Assembly (NCBI RefSeq): GCF_015354505.1
Contig: NZ_JACAFP010000004.1
Span: forward strand, 165,497 to 229,496
Direction of reading: 5' to 3'
Origin: Microbacterium sp. UFMG61
Lineage (GTDB): Bacteria > Actinomycetota > Actinomycetes > Actinomycetales > Microbacteriaceae
Length of the DNA: 64,000 nucleotides
The position numbers and the translations under genes are program-made. Below the pieces are notes generated by a model, which was given only the letters and a program-made list of their open reading frames with translations, did no database searches and had not been told where the DNA came from. Within the stretch, counting starts at the first letter, position 1, and every line of letters begins with the position of its first letter. Below, one piece after another: positions 9,127 to 18,968 of this stretch.

Positions 9127-9140
9127 TGCTCATATGAGCA
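9127..9140. promoter_or_regulatory. Palindromic operator candidate for SorC-type regulator
   Basis: TGCTCATATGAGCA is a perfect 14-base palindrome in the short spacer between the clpP transcription unit end and the deo operon. It lies about 29 bases upstream of the candidate -10. Its AT-rich centre stands out from the GC-rich surroundings. Confidence 0.6.
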
Positions 9141-9177
9141 ATCCTAGGAGGTGATCCGCACATCTGCCGGAGACGAC

Positions 9178-9211
9178 GAAAGGACGCCGGCCCGGAGGCC
9201 GACGTCCTTTC
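9178..9211 (-). terminator. Terminator downstream of clpP1-clpP2
   Basis: A nested hairpin: outer stem 9178-9186 with 9203-9211 (9 bp) and an inner CGGCC/GGCCG stem. It lies 13 bases past the clpP2 stop on the minus strand. Confidence 0.75.
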
Positions 9212-9223
9212 CGATGCGGGTGA

Positions 9224-9865
9224 TCACATGCGCTTGCGCGAGGTGAGAACCTGATCGACGATGCCGTAATCGAGCGCCTCGGCGGCCGACAGGATCTTGT
9301 CGCGGTCGATGTCACGGTTGACCTGCTCCACGGGCTTGCCCGTGTGGCGGGCCATGGCCTCTTCGAGCCAGGTGCGCATACGGAGGATCTCCGCCGCCTG
9401 GATCTCGATGTCGGATGCCTGACCGTGTCCGGCCTCACCCATCGCCGGCTGGTGCATGAGCACACGGGCGTTGGGCAGAGCGAGACGCTTGCCGGGGTGT
9501 CCGGCGGCGAGCAGCACGGATGCGGCGGATGCCGCCTGGCCGAGCACGACCGTCTGGATCTGCGGCGCGACGTACTGCATCGTGTCGTAGATCGCCGTCA
9601 TGGCCGTGAACGAGCCGCCGGGCGAGTTGATGTACATCGTGATGTCACGCTCGGAGTCCTGGCTCTCGAGCACGAGCAGCTGCGCCATGACATCGTCGGC
9701 CGATGCGTCGTCGACCTGCACGCCGAGGAAGATCACGCGGTCTTCGAACAGCTTGTTGTAGGGATCCTGGCGCTTGAAGCCGTACGCGGTGCGCTCCTCG
9801 AACTGAGGGAGCACGTAGCGGCTGGAGGGCAGGTTGCCGGCAGAGCGGAAGGTGGGTGCGTACAT
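9224..9865 (-). CDS. clpP2: ClpP protease subunit (second paralog)
   Basis: A 213-residue ClpP serine protease with catalytic Ser113 (GQAASAAS), His138 (LMHQP) and Asp185 (VNRDIDRD). It has a longer N-terminal propeptide-like segment than its partner and the SSRYVLPQFEERTAYGFKRQDPY block typical of actinobacterial ClpP2. In actinobacteria ClpP1 and ClpP2 form one mixed double-heptamer that works with ClpX or ClpC. The start at 9865 has AAAGGA upstream. It follows clpP1 after 20 bases. Confidence 0.93.
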   Translation of the reverse strand: MYAPTFRSAGNLPSSRYVLPQFEERTAYGFKRQDPYNKLFEDRVIFLGVQVDDASADDVMAQLLVLESQDSERDITMYINSPGGSFTAMTAIYDTMQYVAPQIQTVVLGQAASAASVLLAAGHPGKRLALPNARVLMHQPAMGEAGHGQASDIEIQAAEILRMRTWLEEAMARHTGKPVEQVNRDIDRDKILSAAEALDYGIVDQVLTSRKRM

Positions 9866-9885
9866 GAGAGTCCTTTCGCTTTCCG

Positions 9886-10482
9886 TTACTTGGTGTCCTG
9901 GTCGGTTCCGCCGCCGCCGACGACGTCGGTGGCCGAGTCGCGGATGTGGTCGACGAAGCCGTATTCGAGCGCCTCGTCAGCGGTGAACCAGCGGTCGCGG
10001 TCACCGTCTGCGTTGATCTGCTCGACGGACTTGCCGGTCTGCGAGGCGGTGATCTCGGCGAGGCGGTTCTTCATCGAGGTGATGAGCTGCGCCTGCGTCT
10101 GGATGTCGCTCGAGGTTCCGCCGAAGCCGCCGTGCGGCTGGTGCAACAGCACGCGGGCGTTGGGGGTGATGTAGCGCTTGCCCTTCGTGCCGGCCGTCAG
10201 CAGCAGCTGACCCATCGATGCGGCCATACCGATTCCGACCGTGACGATGTCGTTCGGCACGAACTGCATCGTGTCGTAGATCGCCATACCGGCAGTGATC
10301 GATCCACCGGGCGAGTTGATGTAGAGGTAGATGTCCTTCTCGGAGTCCTCTGCGGCGAGAAGGAGGATCTTCGCGCAGATCTCATTGGCGTTCTCGTCGC
10401 GCACCTCCGATCCCAGCCAGATGATGCGGTCCTTCAACAGCCTGTCGAAGACGCTCGTAGCGAGGAGGGGTTCTGCAGCCAT
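9886..10482 (-). CDS. clpP1: ClpP protease subunit (first paralog)
   Basis: A 198-residue ClpP with catalytic Ser89 (GMAASMG), His114 (LLHQPHGG) and Asp159 (INADGDRD). It is the proteolytic partner of the adjacent clpP2. The C-terminus carries a Gly/Asp-rich tail ([12 protein letters not shown]) likely to be disordered. The ATG at 10482 is preceded by GGAGC. It is the first gene of the clpP1-clpP2 pair, 81 bases after the TPR gene stop. Confidence 0.93.
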   Translation of the reverse strand: MAAEPLLATSVFDRLLKDRIIWLGSEVRDENANEICAKILLLAAEDSEKDIYLYINSPGGSITAGMAIYDTMQFVPNDIVTVGIGMAASMGQLLLTAGTKGKRYITPNARVLLHQPHGGFGGTSSDIQTQAQLITSMKNRLAEITASQTGKSVEQINADGDRDRWFTADEALEYGFVDHIRDSATDVVGGGGTDQDTK

Positions 10483-10563
10483 GTCAGCTCCTGATTCCGT
10501 GTTTCAGTGATTCGAATCTACCGGCGACAACGCGGCGCCCAGGCCGTGTTCGCCGTCGGCATA

Positions 10564-11061
10564 TCAGCGGTCGAGCTCGGCGATCTCGTGGGCGTAGGCA
10601 GTCATGGAACGGTGATACCGGGGCAGGTGCGGCACCAGGGCCAGCAGTGCGACCGAGAGTCCCTGCGCGGGCCTGCCCGCGCTCGCGAGGATCAGGGCGT
10701 GCACGGTCGCCACCGCGTCTCGGTACGGCCCGTCGGCGGAGAGCTCACCCTCGGCGCGGATCACCTCGAGCGCCTCGTCGTATTCACCGAGGTTGCGCAG
10801 AGAGCTGGCCAGCTGGATCACGCACTGCGGGCGGTGCTCGTCATCGAGGCCGAGTGCGAGCGCGCGTCGATAGAGCTGGACGGCCTCAGCCGGCATCCCG
10901 GCGGAGTCCCTGGCACCGGCTCGCTCGAACTCCGCACGCGCATCGTCCGAGCCACGCTCGGCAGCCAATGCGTCGATCCGCGCGATGGTGTCGGTGCCGA
11001 CCTCCTCGCCCGACGCATCAGCCCACACCTCGTCGATGCGCTCATCCCAGGTCTTCGTCAT
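10564..11061 (-). CDS. Tetratricopeptide repeat protein
   Basis: A 165-residue soluble protein. Residues from about 50 to 140 are amphipathic helices of TPR type (MPAEAVQLYRRALALGL, SSLRNLGEYDEALEVIR). This form of TPR protein occurs next to clpP/tig in related genomes as far as I recall, but its function is not established. The start at 11061 (MTKTWDER) is chosen over an in-frame codon 15 bases upstream because GAGGAG lies at suitable spacing. No catalytic motif is visible; a scaffold role is only a guess. Confidence 0.75.
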   Translation of the reverse strand: MTKTWDERIDEVWADASGEEVGTDTIARIDALAAERGSDDARAEFERAGARDSAGMPAEAVQLYRRALALGLDDEHRPQCVIQLASSLRNLGEYDEALEVIRAEGELSADGPYRDAVATVHALILASAGRPAQGLSVALLALVPHLPRYHRSMTAYAHEIAELDR

Positions 11062-11098
11062 GTCCTTGCTCCTCATCCGGTCCAGTCTGGTGACGAGA

Positions 11099-11128
11099 AA
11101 GGGGCGGATGCCTCAGCATCCGCCCCTT
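11099..11128 (-). terminator. Terminator downstream of tig
   Basis: A perfect 13-bp stem (11099-11111 with 11116-11128) with the 4-base loop CTCA, ending in a short T-rich stretch on the minus strand. It lies 20 bases after the trigger factor stop. Confidence 0.85.
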
Positions 11129-11147
11129 CCTCAGAGATCGTGGTCGA

Positions 11148-12668
11148 TCACTCAGCCTTGTCGGCTACCTTCTTGGCCGGAGCCTTCTTGGCAGCGGGCT
11201 TCTTCGCAGCGGGCTTCTCCGCAGCCTCGGCGTCGTCGGCCTTCTTGGCCGGAGCCTTCTTGGCGGCCGGCTTCTTCGCAGCGGGCTTCTCCGCAGCCTC
11301 GGCGTCGTCGGCCTTCTTCGCAGCGGCCTTCTTGGCGGGCGCCTTCTTCGCGGGCTTCTCCTCGGCGGGAGCCTCGGTCTCGGCCTCGTCGTCGGTCACG
11401 ACGAAGTCGGACAGATCGACGGCCTTGCCGTTGGTGTCGACGACCTTCACCTTGCCGAGCGCGATGGCGAGCGCCTTGTTACGGGCGACCTCACCGACGA
11501 GAGCCGGGAGCTGGTTCGAGGACTGCAGCGCCTCGACGAACTCCTGAGGCGCCATGCCGTACTGCGATGCGGACTGGATGAGGTACTGCGAGAGCTCCTC
11601 CTGCGAGACCTGCACGTCGGCCTGCTCGGCGATGGTGTCGAGCAGCACCTGCGTGCGGAACTGCTTCTCGCTGGCCTCGGTCACCTCGGCACGGTGCACG
11701 TCGTCCTCGAGGCGGTTCTCACCCTCGAGGTGGTTGTGCACCTCGTCTTCGATGAGCTGCGGCGGGACCGGGATCTCGATCTGCTCGAGAAGCGTCTCGA
11801 CGAGCTTGTCGCGCGCGGCGGAGCCCTGCGTGAAGACGCCCTGCTGCGCGACGCGCTCGGCGAGGCTCTCGCGGAGCTCGGCGATCGTGTCGAACTCGCT
11901 GGCGATCTGCGCGAAGTCGTCGTCGGCCTCGGGGAGCTCGCGCTCCTTGACGGCCTTGACGCTCACGGAGACCTCGGCCTCGGAGCCGGCGTGGTCGCCG
12001 CCCACGAGAGCCGAGCGGAACGTGGTGTCCTCACCGGCGGTCAGCGACTCGATGGCGTCGTCGATGCCCTCGAGCAGCTCGCCCGAGCCGACCTCGTACG
12101 AGACGCCCTCGGCGCGGTCGATCTCGGCGCCATCGATGGTGGCGACGAGGTCGAGCTCGACGAAGTCACCCTTCGCGGCGGGACGGTCGACGGGAACCAG
12201 CGTGCCGAATCGGGCACGGAGCTTCTCGATCTCCTCGTCGAGTGCGGCGTCGTCAGCCTCGACGGCGTCGACCGTCAGGGTGATGCCGTCGTACGCGGGG
12301 ATCTCGATCTCGGGGCGGACGTCCACCTCGATGTCGACGAGCAGGTCTCCGGAGAAGTCCTTCTCGTTCGGCCACTGGGTGATCTCGGCTGCCGGGCGGC
12401 CGACGATGCGCAGCTTGTGCTCGGCAGTCGCCTCGCGGAAGAACTTGTCGAGGCCTTCGTTGACCGCGTGCTCGATGACCGCGCCGCGCCCGATGCGCTG
12501 GTCGATGATCGGGGCCGGGACCTTGCCCTTGCGGAAGCCGGGGATCTGGACGTCCTGAGCGATGTGCTCGTAGGCGTGCGAGATGCTGGGCTTGAGGTCG
12601 TCGGGGGTGACCGTGATGCTGAGCTTGACCCGGGTCGGGGTCAGCTTCTCGACGGTGCTGTTCGCCAT
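11148..12668 (-). CDS. tig: Trigger factor with Lys/Ala-rich histone-like C-terminal tail
   Basis: Trigger factor is the ribosome-bound chaperone and prolyl isomerase. The ribosome-docking signature GFRKGKVP is at residues 44-51, followed by a PPIase domain (about 165-250) and the helical chaperone arms. The product is 506 residues, longer than the usual 430-470. The extra roughly 70 residues form a tail of [13 protein letters not shown] repeats resembling histone H1 or HU-type tails, with a tandem 24-residue duplication. The start at 12668 (MANSTVEKL) is preferred; the frame stays open upstream only because it runs into the tRNA-Pro gene. Confidence 0.95.
   Translation of the reverse strand: MANSTVEKLTPTRVKLSITVTPDDLKPSISHAYEHIAQDVQIPGFRKGKVPAPIIDQRIGRGAVIEHAVNEGLDKFFREATAEHKLRIVGRPAAEITQWPNEKDFSGDLLVDIEVDVRPEIEIPAYDGITLTVDAVEADDAALDEEIEKLRARFGTLVPVDRPAAKGDFVELDLVATIDGAEIDRAEGVSYEVGSGELLEGIDDAIESLTAGEDTTFRSALVGGDHAGSEAEVSVSVKAVKERELPEADDDFAQIASEFDTIAELRESLAERVAQQGVFTQGSAARDKLVETLLEQIEIPVPPQLIEDEVHNHLEGENRLEDDVHRAEVTEASEKQFRTQVLLDTIAEQADVQVSQEELSQYLIQSASQYGMAPQEFVEALQSSNQLPALVGEVARNKALAIALGKVKVVDTNGKAVDLSDFVVTDDEAETEAPAEEKPAKKAPAKKAAAKKADDAEAAEKPAAKKPAAKKAPAKKADDAEAAEKPAAKKPAAKKAPAKKVADKAE
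11169..11312 (-). repeat. 72-bp tandem duplication in the tig tail
   Basis: Positions 11169-11240 and 11241-11312 are two adjacent 72-base copies that differ at only two bases by my reading, both silent. They encode two identical 24-residue units (start [12 protein letters not shown]), extending the basic tail of trigger factor. Confidence 0.9.
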
Positions 12669-12730
12669 GCTGGTGTGTTCTCCTTGTGGTTTCCGCGCTG
12701 AATCGCGGCTGTCAGGCCGTTCGAGCCGTG

Positions 12731-12804
12731 TCGGGGCGACAGGAGTTGAACCTGCGACCTCCCGCTCCCAAAGCGGGCGCTCTACCAAACTGAGCTACGC
12801 CCCG
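12731..12804 (-). tRNA. tRNA-Pro (anticodon TGG)
   Basis: The minus strand folds as a tRNA with acceptor CGGGGCG/CGCCCCG, the D-arm consensus TAGCTCAG, an anticodon stem CCCGC/GCGGG around the loop TTTGGGA (anticodon TGG), and the T-arm GGTTCAACTCC. The discriminator base is A. CCA is not encoded. Confidence 0.95.
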
Positions 12805-12868
12805 GGGAATCTGCACGCAGATTCAGCCCCACCGAGTCTAACGGACATGAGCACGTCCGACAGTCCGC

Positions 12869-12874
12869 TATGAT
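12869..12874 (+). promoter_or_regulatory. Candidate tRNA-Gly -10
   Basis: TATGAT lies 42 bases upstream of the tRNA-Gly 5' end and is the best -10 match in the spacer. Confidence 0.4.
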
Positions 12875-12915
12875 CGATGAGTCGGCACAGTTCCTCCGGG
12901 TTCACCGCCGACAAC

Positions 12916-12986
12916 GGGGCTGTAGCTTAGTGGTAAAGCCTCTGTCTTCCAAACAGATGATGCGAGTTCGATTCTCGTCAGCCCCT
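12916..12986 (+). tRNA. tRNA-Gly (anticodon TCC)
   Basis: Acceptor GGGGCTG pairs with CAGCCCC. The anticodon stem TCTGT/ACAGA encloses CTTCCAA (anticodon TCC, reading GGA). The T-arm is GAGTTCGATTCTC. The CCA end is encoded at 12987-12989, unlike the neighbouring tRNA-Pro. Confidence 0.95.
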
Positions 12987-12995
12987 CCACTCGAG

Positions 12996-13022
12996 AAAGG
13001 CCCCCGCGACGCGGGGGCCTTT
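12996..13022 (+). terminator. Terminator after tRNA-Gly
   Basis: A perfect 12-bp stem (12996-13007 with 13011-13022) with a 3-base loop, starting 10 bases after the tRNA discriminator and ending in TTT. Confidence 0.88.
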
Positions 13023-13098
13023 CTGCATTGCCGCATCCTCCAGGCCAGGCACATCTGGCAGAGTCTCAGTACGCAGGTTCCCCTCGGAGGTCCATCGC

Positions 13099-14304
13099 AT
13101 GACCGCACCCGTCGACGTGGTCCGCTCCGCGAGCGGCACCCATTCGCTCCCCGTGCGTTTCGCGAGCGCGGTGGGCGAGTCGCCGCCACGCACCCGCGCG
13201 CGCACCGGACTCGTCGTGGGCGTCCTCGCGGTGGCGGTCGCGGCGGTCATGGTCGGCGCGATCCAGGTCACGGCGAACATCGGTTATGACGAGGCGCGCG
13301 CGGCCTTCGACGATGCCCTGACGTCCGCCGAGAGCACGGCGGCGGTCGTTCGGCAGGACGTGGACGAGCTCACTGCGGTTGCCGACGTCGCAGACCTGCT
13401 GGTGCAGTCGGACTCGGGCACACTCGTCCTCCCCGCCGCACGAGACGAGCTGTCCGCTGCCGCGACCGCGGCCGGCGAGGTCTCGGTCCCGGCGCAGGAG
13501 CTGCTCGGCACCGATCTCCCCGTGGCCAGACCCAAGCCCGACCCGTTCTGGGACCTCTTCGCCGCATCGAGTGAACTCGCCGCGCAGACGAGCGATCTTC
13601 AGACGCTCGACCGTGATCTCGGCGACGTGGCGCCGTCGATCGCTGACGCGGCCACGCGTGTGACAGACACCGGGATCGCTCTTCTCGCTTCGGCAGCCGA
13701 AGCCGCCCCGGCTTTCGAGGCCGCGCACCTGTCGGCGAAGAACGACGCCGTGCTCGCGCTCCGCAACGCGGCGTCGGCCGCATCCCTCACCGCCACGCTG
13801 GATGAGTCCGCCGTCGGCGCACTGGTGACGCTGCAGGATGCTGCGGCCCAGGTGGTGGCGACCGAACAGGTCGAGCTCGCGGAGAAGGCCGGCCCGCTGC
13901 AAGGGGCCCGCCTCGAGATCGAGGCCTTCGCGCGCTCGCTGGCGCCCGGAGTGCTGCTGGAGTTCGACTGGAACCAGATCGTCAACGGCGCCGGACTCAA
14001 CGGCAGCATGGGCGGCCTCACGCGCTGGTGGTGGGACGACCCCGATCGCGCGACGATCGAGCTGTCGAACTCGGTGGCCGAGCAGTGGCCGTCCGAGCGC
14101 AGCCGGGCACTCGTCGCGCATGAGGTCGGCCACGCGATCAGTGTCAAGTGCGAGGACATGTACGACTCATCGACCCAGGACAGCATCGAGAAGTGGGCGA
14201 CCGCGTGGGCCATCAGCATGGGGTTCACCGACGACGCGAACGGGGTCTGGGCGTACGGCTACCCTCCGCAGTCCTACATCGATGCCGCGTACGGCTGCCG
14301 CTGA
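13099..14304 (+). CDS. Unknown membrane-anchored protein with HEVGH zinc-protease-like motif
   Basis: A 401-residue protein I do not recognise. It has a basic N-terminus, one transmembrane segment at about residues 37-57, then a long Ala-rich helical region (about 60-285) likely to be coiled coil and extracytoplasmic. The C-terminal domain begins near residue 290 and contains HEVGH at 341-345 within RSRALVAHEVGHAIS, plus two cysteines (near residue 350 and second from the end). HExxH followed by acidic residues suggests a zinc-dependent hydrolase, but no third ligand can be assigned. The start has GGAGG 8 bases upstream. It stands alone between terminators. Codon usage looks native. Confidence 0.75.
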   Translation: MTAPVDVVRSASGTHSLPVRFASAVGESPPRTRARTGLVVGVLAVAVAAVMVGAIQVTANIGYDEARAAFDDALTSAESTAAVVRQDVDELTAVADVADLLVQSDSGTLVLPAARDELSAAATAAGEVSVPAQELLGTDLPVARPKPDPFWDLFAASSELAAQTSDLQTLDRDLGDVAPSIADAATRVTDTGIALLASAAEAAPAFEAAHLSAKNDAVLALRNAASAASLTATLDESAVGALVTLQDAAAQVVATEQVELAEKAGPLQGARLEIEAFARSLAPGVLLEFDWNQIVNGAGLNGSMGGLTRWWWDDPDRATIELSNSVAEQWPSERSRALVAHEVGHAISVKCEDMYDSSTQDSIEKWATAWAISMGFTDDANGVWAYGYPPQSYIDAAYGCR

Positions 14305-14333
14305 CTCGGGCTCTGAGCGCAGCGGGCACAGAA

Positions 14334-14364
14334 GAAGCCGCCGCGAACGGATCGCGGCGGCTTC
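14334..14364. terminator. Bidirectional terminator between convergent genes
   Basis: A perfect 13-bp stem (14334-14346 with 14352-14364) with a 5-base loop, placed between the HEVGH-protein gene and the convergent rbpA gene. Confidence 0.85.
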
Positions 14365-14384
14365 ATCATGAGTTCAGATCGAGG

Positions 14385-14738
14385 TCACTGACCTCGACGT
14401 TCGCGCAGCTGAGTGAGTGCGTCCTCGAGGAGCTGGACGGCTTCCTCGTCGGTACGACGCTCCTTCACATACGCGAGGTGAGTCTTGTACGGCTCGGTCT
14501 TGGCGAGCGCGGGAGGGTTCTCCTTGTCGCGACCGGCCGGGAGCCCGGACTGCGGGTGATCGATCGTCTCGGGGATCTCCTCCTCCGGCAGGCCGGCGGC
14601 GAAGTAGCGGACCGTCTCGTTGCCGAGACCGTCCCAGTAGGAGACCGCGATGCGGTCGGCGTGGTAGCCGTGGTCCTGTTCGCCCATGGGGCCGGAACCG
14701 ACACGGGTCCCACGAATGGCGTTTCCACCGGTAGCCAT
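14385..14738 (-). CDS. rbpA: RNA polymerase-binding protein RbpA
   Basis: RbpA is an actinobacteria-specific factor that binds the principal sigma factor and stabilises the open promoter complex. The 117-residue product has the characteristic N-terminal GNAIRGTRVGSGP, the RbpA core WDGLGNETVRYFAAG (without the zinc cysteines seen in some orthologs), and a C-terminal sigma-interacting helix (ERRTDEEAVQLLEDAL). Its ATG shares one base with the secG stop (TGATG). Its association with secG and the glycolytic genes is typical of the phylum. Confidence 0.93.
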   Translation of the reverse strand: MATGGNAIRGTRVGSGPMGEQDHGYHADRIAVSYWDGLGNETVRYFAAGLPEEEIPETIDHPQSGLPAGRDKENPPALAKTEPYKTHLAYVKERRTDEEAVQLLEDALTQLRERRGQ

Positions 14739-14986
14739 CAGATCACCTCGAACTTCGTGATGAGACCGAGCGCGACGATCGCCACGAACCACGCCAGGGC
14801 GAGGATCACCGTGAAGCGATTGAGGTTGCGCTCTGCGAGGCCGGAGGATCCGACCGCCGATGTCATGCCTCCGCCGAACATGTCGGACAGGCCGCCACCG
14901 CGACCCTTGTGGAGCAGGATGAGGAGAGTCAGCAGGACGCTGGTGATACCCAGCACGACCTGCAGGACGAACTCGAGAATTTCCAC
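14738..14986 (-). CDS. secG: Preprotein translocase subunit SecG
   Basis: SecG assists the SecYE channel. The 82-residue product has two transmembrane helices (about residues 3-22 and 55-75) and the conserved cytoplasmic loop HKGRGGGLSDMFGG. It starts with GTG at 14986 with AAAGG upstream, and is coupled to rbpA by a one-base overlap. Confidence 0.93.
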   Translation of the reverse strand: MEILEFVLQVVLGITSVLLTLLILLHKGRGGGLSDMFGGGMTSAVGSSGLAERNLNRFTVILALAWFVAIVALGLITKFEVI

Positions 14987-15031
14987 GAGGAAGAGCCTTT
15001 CGCTGGGGCAGGATTGCCCCGGTAACGGTCA

Positions 15032-15037
15032 AGTATA
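15032..15037 (-). promoter_or_regulatory. Candidate secG-rbpA -10
   Basis: TATACT on the minus strand, about 46 bases upstream of the secG start and immediately past the tpiA terminator hairpin. It is a near-consensus -10; no -35 is clear because the upstream bases form the terminator stem. Confidence 0.45.
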
Positions 15038-15039
15038 CG

Positions 15040-15067
15040 GTGCGGCGGGGCCGGAGCCCCGCCGCAC
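15040..15067 (-). terminator. Terminator of gap-pgk-tpiA operon
   Basis: A perfect 12-bp GC-rich stem (15040-15051 with 15056-15067) with loop CGGA, four bases after the tpiA stop. Confidence 0.85.
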
Positions 15068-15071
15068 GCCC

Positions 15072-15863
15072 TCACACGCCGACGTGCTTCTCGAAGCGGA
15101 TGATCGCCGCGAACTCGTCGACGACGAGGCTTGCGCCTCCGACGAGTGCGCCGTCGACATCGGGCTCACGCATGAAGCTGGCGATGTTCGCCGCCTTGAC
15201 CGATCCGCCGTACAGGATCCGGGTGCGCGCGGCAGCGTCGTCACCGAGGACCTTGGCGATCACCGCGCGCAGCGCGGCGCAGACATCCTGCGCCTGCTGG
15301 GGCGTGGCGGCCTGACCCGATCCGATCGCCCAGACGGGCTCGTAGGCCACGACGATGTCGGCATCCTTCGACAGCCCCTGAAGCGCAGCCTCGAGCTGAC
15401 CGACGGGCACGGCGCTGGCGCCGAACTTCTCGAGATCCTCAGCCGTCTCGCCCACGCAGATGACCGGCGAGAGGCCGTTCTTCAGCGCCGCCTTCGTCTT
15501 CGCAGCGACGACGTCATTCGACTCCGCGTGATACTCGCGGCGCTCGGAGTGGCCGATGATGACGTACTTCGCGTCGAGCTTGGCCAGGAAGGCTCCCGAC
15601 ACCTCACCGGTGTAGGCACCGGAGTCGTGGGCCGAGATGTCCTGCGCGCCGAGCGCGAAGGGGATCTTGTCCGCGTCGATCAGCGTCTGCACGCTGCGGA
15701 TGTCGGTGAAGGGCGGGAAGACCGCGACCTCGACCGAACCGTCCTCGTGCTTCGCGTCCTTCAACGTCCAGTGCAGCTTCTGCACGAACGCGACCGCCTG
15801 CAGGTGGTCGAGGTTCATCTTCCAGTTTCCCGCGATCAGCGGGGTACGGGTGTTCACACCCAT
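15072..15863 (-). CDS. tpiA: Triosephosphate isomerase
   Basis: Interconverts dihydroxyacetone phosphate and glyceraldehyde 3-phosphate. The 263-residue TIM barrel has the N-terminal lysine motif GNWKMN, catalytic His in IGHSERR, and catalytic Glu in [11 protein letters not shown]. The phosphate-binding GGS near the C-terminus is intact. It overlaps the end of pgk by 10 bases and is the last gene of the operon. Confidence 0.97.
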   Translation of the reverse strand: MGVNTRTPLIAGNWKMNLDHLQAVAFVQKLHWTLKDAKHEDGSVEVAVFPPFTDIRSVQTLIDADKIPFALGAQDISAHDSGAYTGEVSGAFLAKLDAKYVIIGHSERREYHAESNDVVAAKTKAALKNGLSPVICVGETAEDLEKFGASAVPVGQLEAALQGLSKDADIVVAYEPVWAIGSGQAATPQQAQDVCAALRAVIAKVLGDDAAARTRILYGGSVKAANIASFMREPDVDGALVGGASLVVDEFAAIIRFEKHVGV

Positions 15864-17068
15864 CCGAGCACCTCCAGGCCGGGTAGTTTCTTGCCCTCGA
15901 GGAACTCGAGGCTGGCGCCGCCACCGGTCGAGATGTGACCGAAGCGATCGTCGGCGAATCCGAGCTGGCGCACCGCCGCGGCGGAGTCGCCGCCGCCGAC
16001 GACGCTCAGGCCGTCGACCTCGGTGAGCGCCTGCGCGACGGTCTTCGTTCCGTGCGCGAACGCGGGGAACTCGAACACGCCCATCGGGCCGTTCCAGAAC
16101 ACCGTCTTCGAGCCGCGGATGACCTCCGCGAACCGCGCAGCCGTCTCAGGTCCGATGTCGAGGCCGATCCCGGACGAACCGAAAGCGGTGCTCTCGATCG
16201 CGTCAGCAGCGGTGACCTCGTGGTCGGCATCCGCTGAGAACGACGCTGCCACGACGACATCGGTCGGGAGCACGAGCTCGACGCCGCGCTTCTCGGCCTC
16301 GGCGATGTAGCCGCGAACGGTCTCGAGCTGGTCCTCTTCGAGCAGGCTGGATGCCACGGCGTGGCCCTGCGCCTTCAGGAAGGTGAACAGCATGCCGCCG
16401 CCGACGAGGATGCGGTCGACCCGCGGCAGCAGGTGCGAGATCACTCCGAGCTTGTCGCTCACCTTCGACCCGCCGAGCACGACCGCGTACGGGCGCTCGG
16501 GGTTCTCGGTGAGGCGGTCGAGCACGTCGAGCTCGGCAGCGATGAGCAGACCGGCAGCGGACGGCAGCAGCTCGGCGAGGTCGTAGACGCTCGCCTGCTT
16601 GCGGTGCACGACACCGAAACCGTCGGAGACGAGCACGTCGCCGAGCTCTGCGAGCTGAGCCGCGAAGGCGCCGCGCTCGGCGTCGTCCTTCGAGGTCTCC
16701 CCCGGGTTGAACCGCAGGTTCTCGATGACGACGATGCCGCCGTCTTCCAGCGAGGACACGGCCTCCTGAGCGGACTCGCCGACGGTGTCGCGCGCGAACG
16801 CGACCGGCTTGCCGAGCAGCTCGGACAGTCGCTGGGCGACCGGCTCGAGGCTGTACTGCGGGTCGGGCGCACCGTCGGGGCGTCCGAGGTGCGAGCACAC
16901 GACGACGCGGGCGTCCGCGTTGATGAGTGCATTGAGGGTCGGCAACGAGGCGCGGACACGGCCATCGTCCGTGATGATCCCATCCCGCAGGGGGACGTTG
17001 AGATCACAACGGACGATGACGCGCTTGCCCTCGAGCGAACCCAGTGAATCCAGGGTGCGCAGAGTCAT
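15854..17068 (-). CDS. pgk: Phosphoglycerate kinase
   Basis: Transfers phosphate from 1,3-bisphosphoglycerate to ADP. The 404-residue product begins with the conserved [14 protein letters not shown] and contains SHLGRP, the hinge-region [10 protein letters not shown] and the C-terminal nucleotide motif [10 protein letters not shown], with [14 protein letters not shown] at the end. It lies 10 bases after gap and overlaps tpiA. Confidence 0.97.
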   Translation of the reverse strand: MTLRTLDSLGSLEGKRVIVRCDLNVPLRDGIITDDGRVRASLPTLNALINADARVVVCSHLGRPDGAPDPQYSLEPVAQRLSELLGKPVAFARDTVGESAQEAVSSLEDGGIVVIENLRFNPGETSKDDAERGAFAAQLAELGDVLVSDGFGVVHRKQASVYDLAELLPSAAGLLIAAELDVLDRLTENPERPYAVVLGGSKVSDKLGVISHLLPRVDRILVGGGMLFTFLKAQGHAVASSLLEEDQLETVRGYIAEAEKRGVELVLPTDVVVAASFSADADHEVTAADAIESTAFGSSGIGLDIGPETAARFAEVIRGSKTVFWNGPMGVFEFPAFAHGTKTVAQALTEVDGLSVVGGGDSAAAVRQLGFADDRFGHISTGGGASLEFLEGKKLPGLEVLGWV

Positions 17069-17078
17069 GGGAGGTGTC

Positions 17079-18089
<1,011 letters not shown>

Positions 18090-18165
18090 TCAGGTCTCCC
18101 TGTTTCTCGTGCGCGGTGCGCAGCAAAAGTGCATACGCGATGCGCGGGGGTTTTTGGCTGAGATG

Positions 18166-18197
18166 GCGTCCCGACGAGACTGAGCCCGTCGGGACGC
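18166..18197 (-). terminator. Terminator downstream of sodA
   Basis: An 11-bp perfect stem (18166-18176 with 18187-18197) with a 10-base loop, lying 7 bases beyond the sodA stop and ahead of the gap promoter region. Confidence 0.75.
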
Positions 18198-18204
18198 GAC
18201 CCGA

Positions 18205-18831
18205 TTACGACAGTACCAGCAGGCCGTTCGTCTTCTCGCGGGCGACCTCGAAGCGCTGGGCCACGTTCTCCCAGTTGGCGATGTTCCAGGCGGCCTTGAC
18301 GTAGTCGGCCTTCACATTCAGGTAGTCGAGGTAGAAGGCGTGCTCCCACATGTCGAGCTGGAACAGGGGCACTGTGCCCTGAGCCGTGTTCGACTGCTGG
18401 TCGAACAGCTGCTGGATGATCAGGCGCTGACCGATCGAGTCCCAGCTGAGCACCGACCAGCCGGAGCCCTGGATGCCGAGTGCGTTGGCGGTGAAGTGAG
18501 CCTGGAACTTCTCGAACGAGCCGAAGAACTCGTCGATGGCGGCCTTGAGCTCGCCTTCGGGCTGTCCACCGCCGGTGGGCGACAGGTTGGTCCAGAAGAT
18601 GGAGTGGTTGACGTGACCGCCGAGGTTGAACGCGAGGTCCTTCTCGAGCTTGTTCACGTTGGCCAGGTTGCCGGTCTCACGAGCCTCGGCGAGCTGCTCG
18701 AGTGCCGTGTTCGCGCCCGCGACGTAGGTCGCGTGGTGCTTGTCATGGTGCAGCTCCATGATCTTGCCGCTGATGTGCGGCTCCAGTGCTGCGAAGTCAT
18801 ACGGAAGGTCGGGGAGCGTGTAGGTCGCCAT
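18205..18831 (-). CDS. sodA: Superoxide dismutase (Fe/Mn family)
   Basis: Converts superoxide to hydrogen peroxide and oxygen. The 208-residue product has the metal ligands of the family: His28 in MELHHDKHH, His in GGHVNHSIFW, and Asp and His in DMWEHAFYLDY. The fold and length match cytoplasmic Mn-type enzymes, but the metal cannot be assigned safely. I start it at MATYTLPDLPYDF (18831), the usual family start; an ATG five codons upstream is also open. It is monocistronic, flanked by terminators. Confidence 0.95.
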   Translation of the reverse strand: MATYTLPDLPYDFAALEPHISGKIMELHHDKHHATYVAGANTALEQLAEARETGNLANVNKLEKDLAFNLGGHVNHSIFWTNLSPTGGGQPEGELKAAIDEFFGSFEKFQAHFTANALGIQGSGWSVLSWDSIGQRLIIQQLFDQQSNTAQGTVPLFQLDMWEHAFYLDYLNVKADYVKAAWNIANWENVAQRFEVAREKTNGLLVLS

Positions 18832-18968
18832 ATCGCTTTCATCCAATCCGCGCCGCGCCGCGGCGCTTGCCGATCCTCCGCGCCACCGAAGTGCGGTGCG
18901 GAGCGGACTTAACTCATCCTAGTGACGACAACGCGTCGTCGACCCTGATCCTTCCCCGATATGACGAA

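Noticed and set aside
9146..9157. AGGAGGTGATCC, fully complementary to the 3' end of 16S rRNA, on the plus strand in the clpP-deo spacer
   Set aside because: No start codon at proper spacing opens a plausible gene on the plus strand; both flanking genes run on the minus strand. Probably chance.
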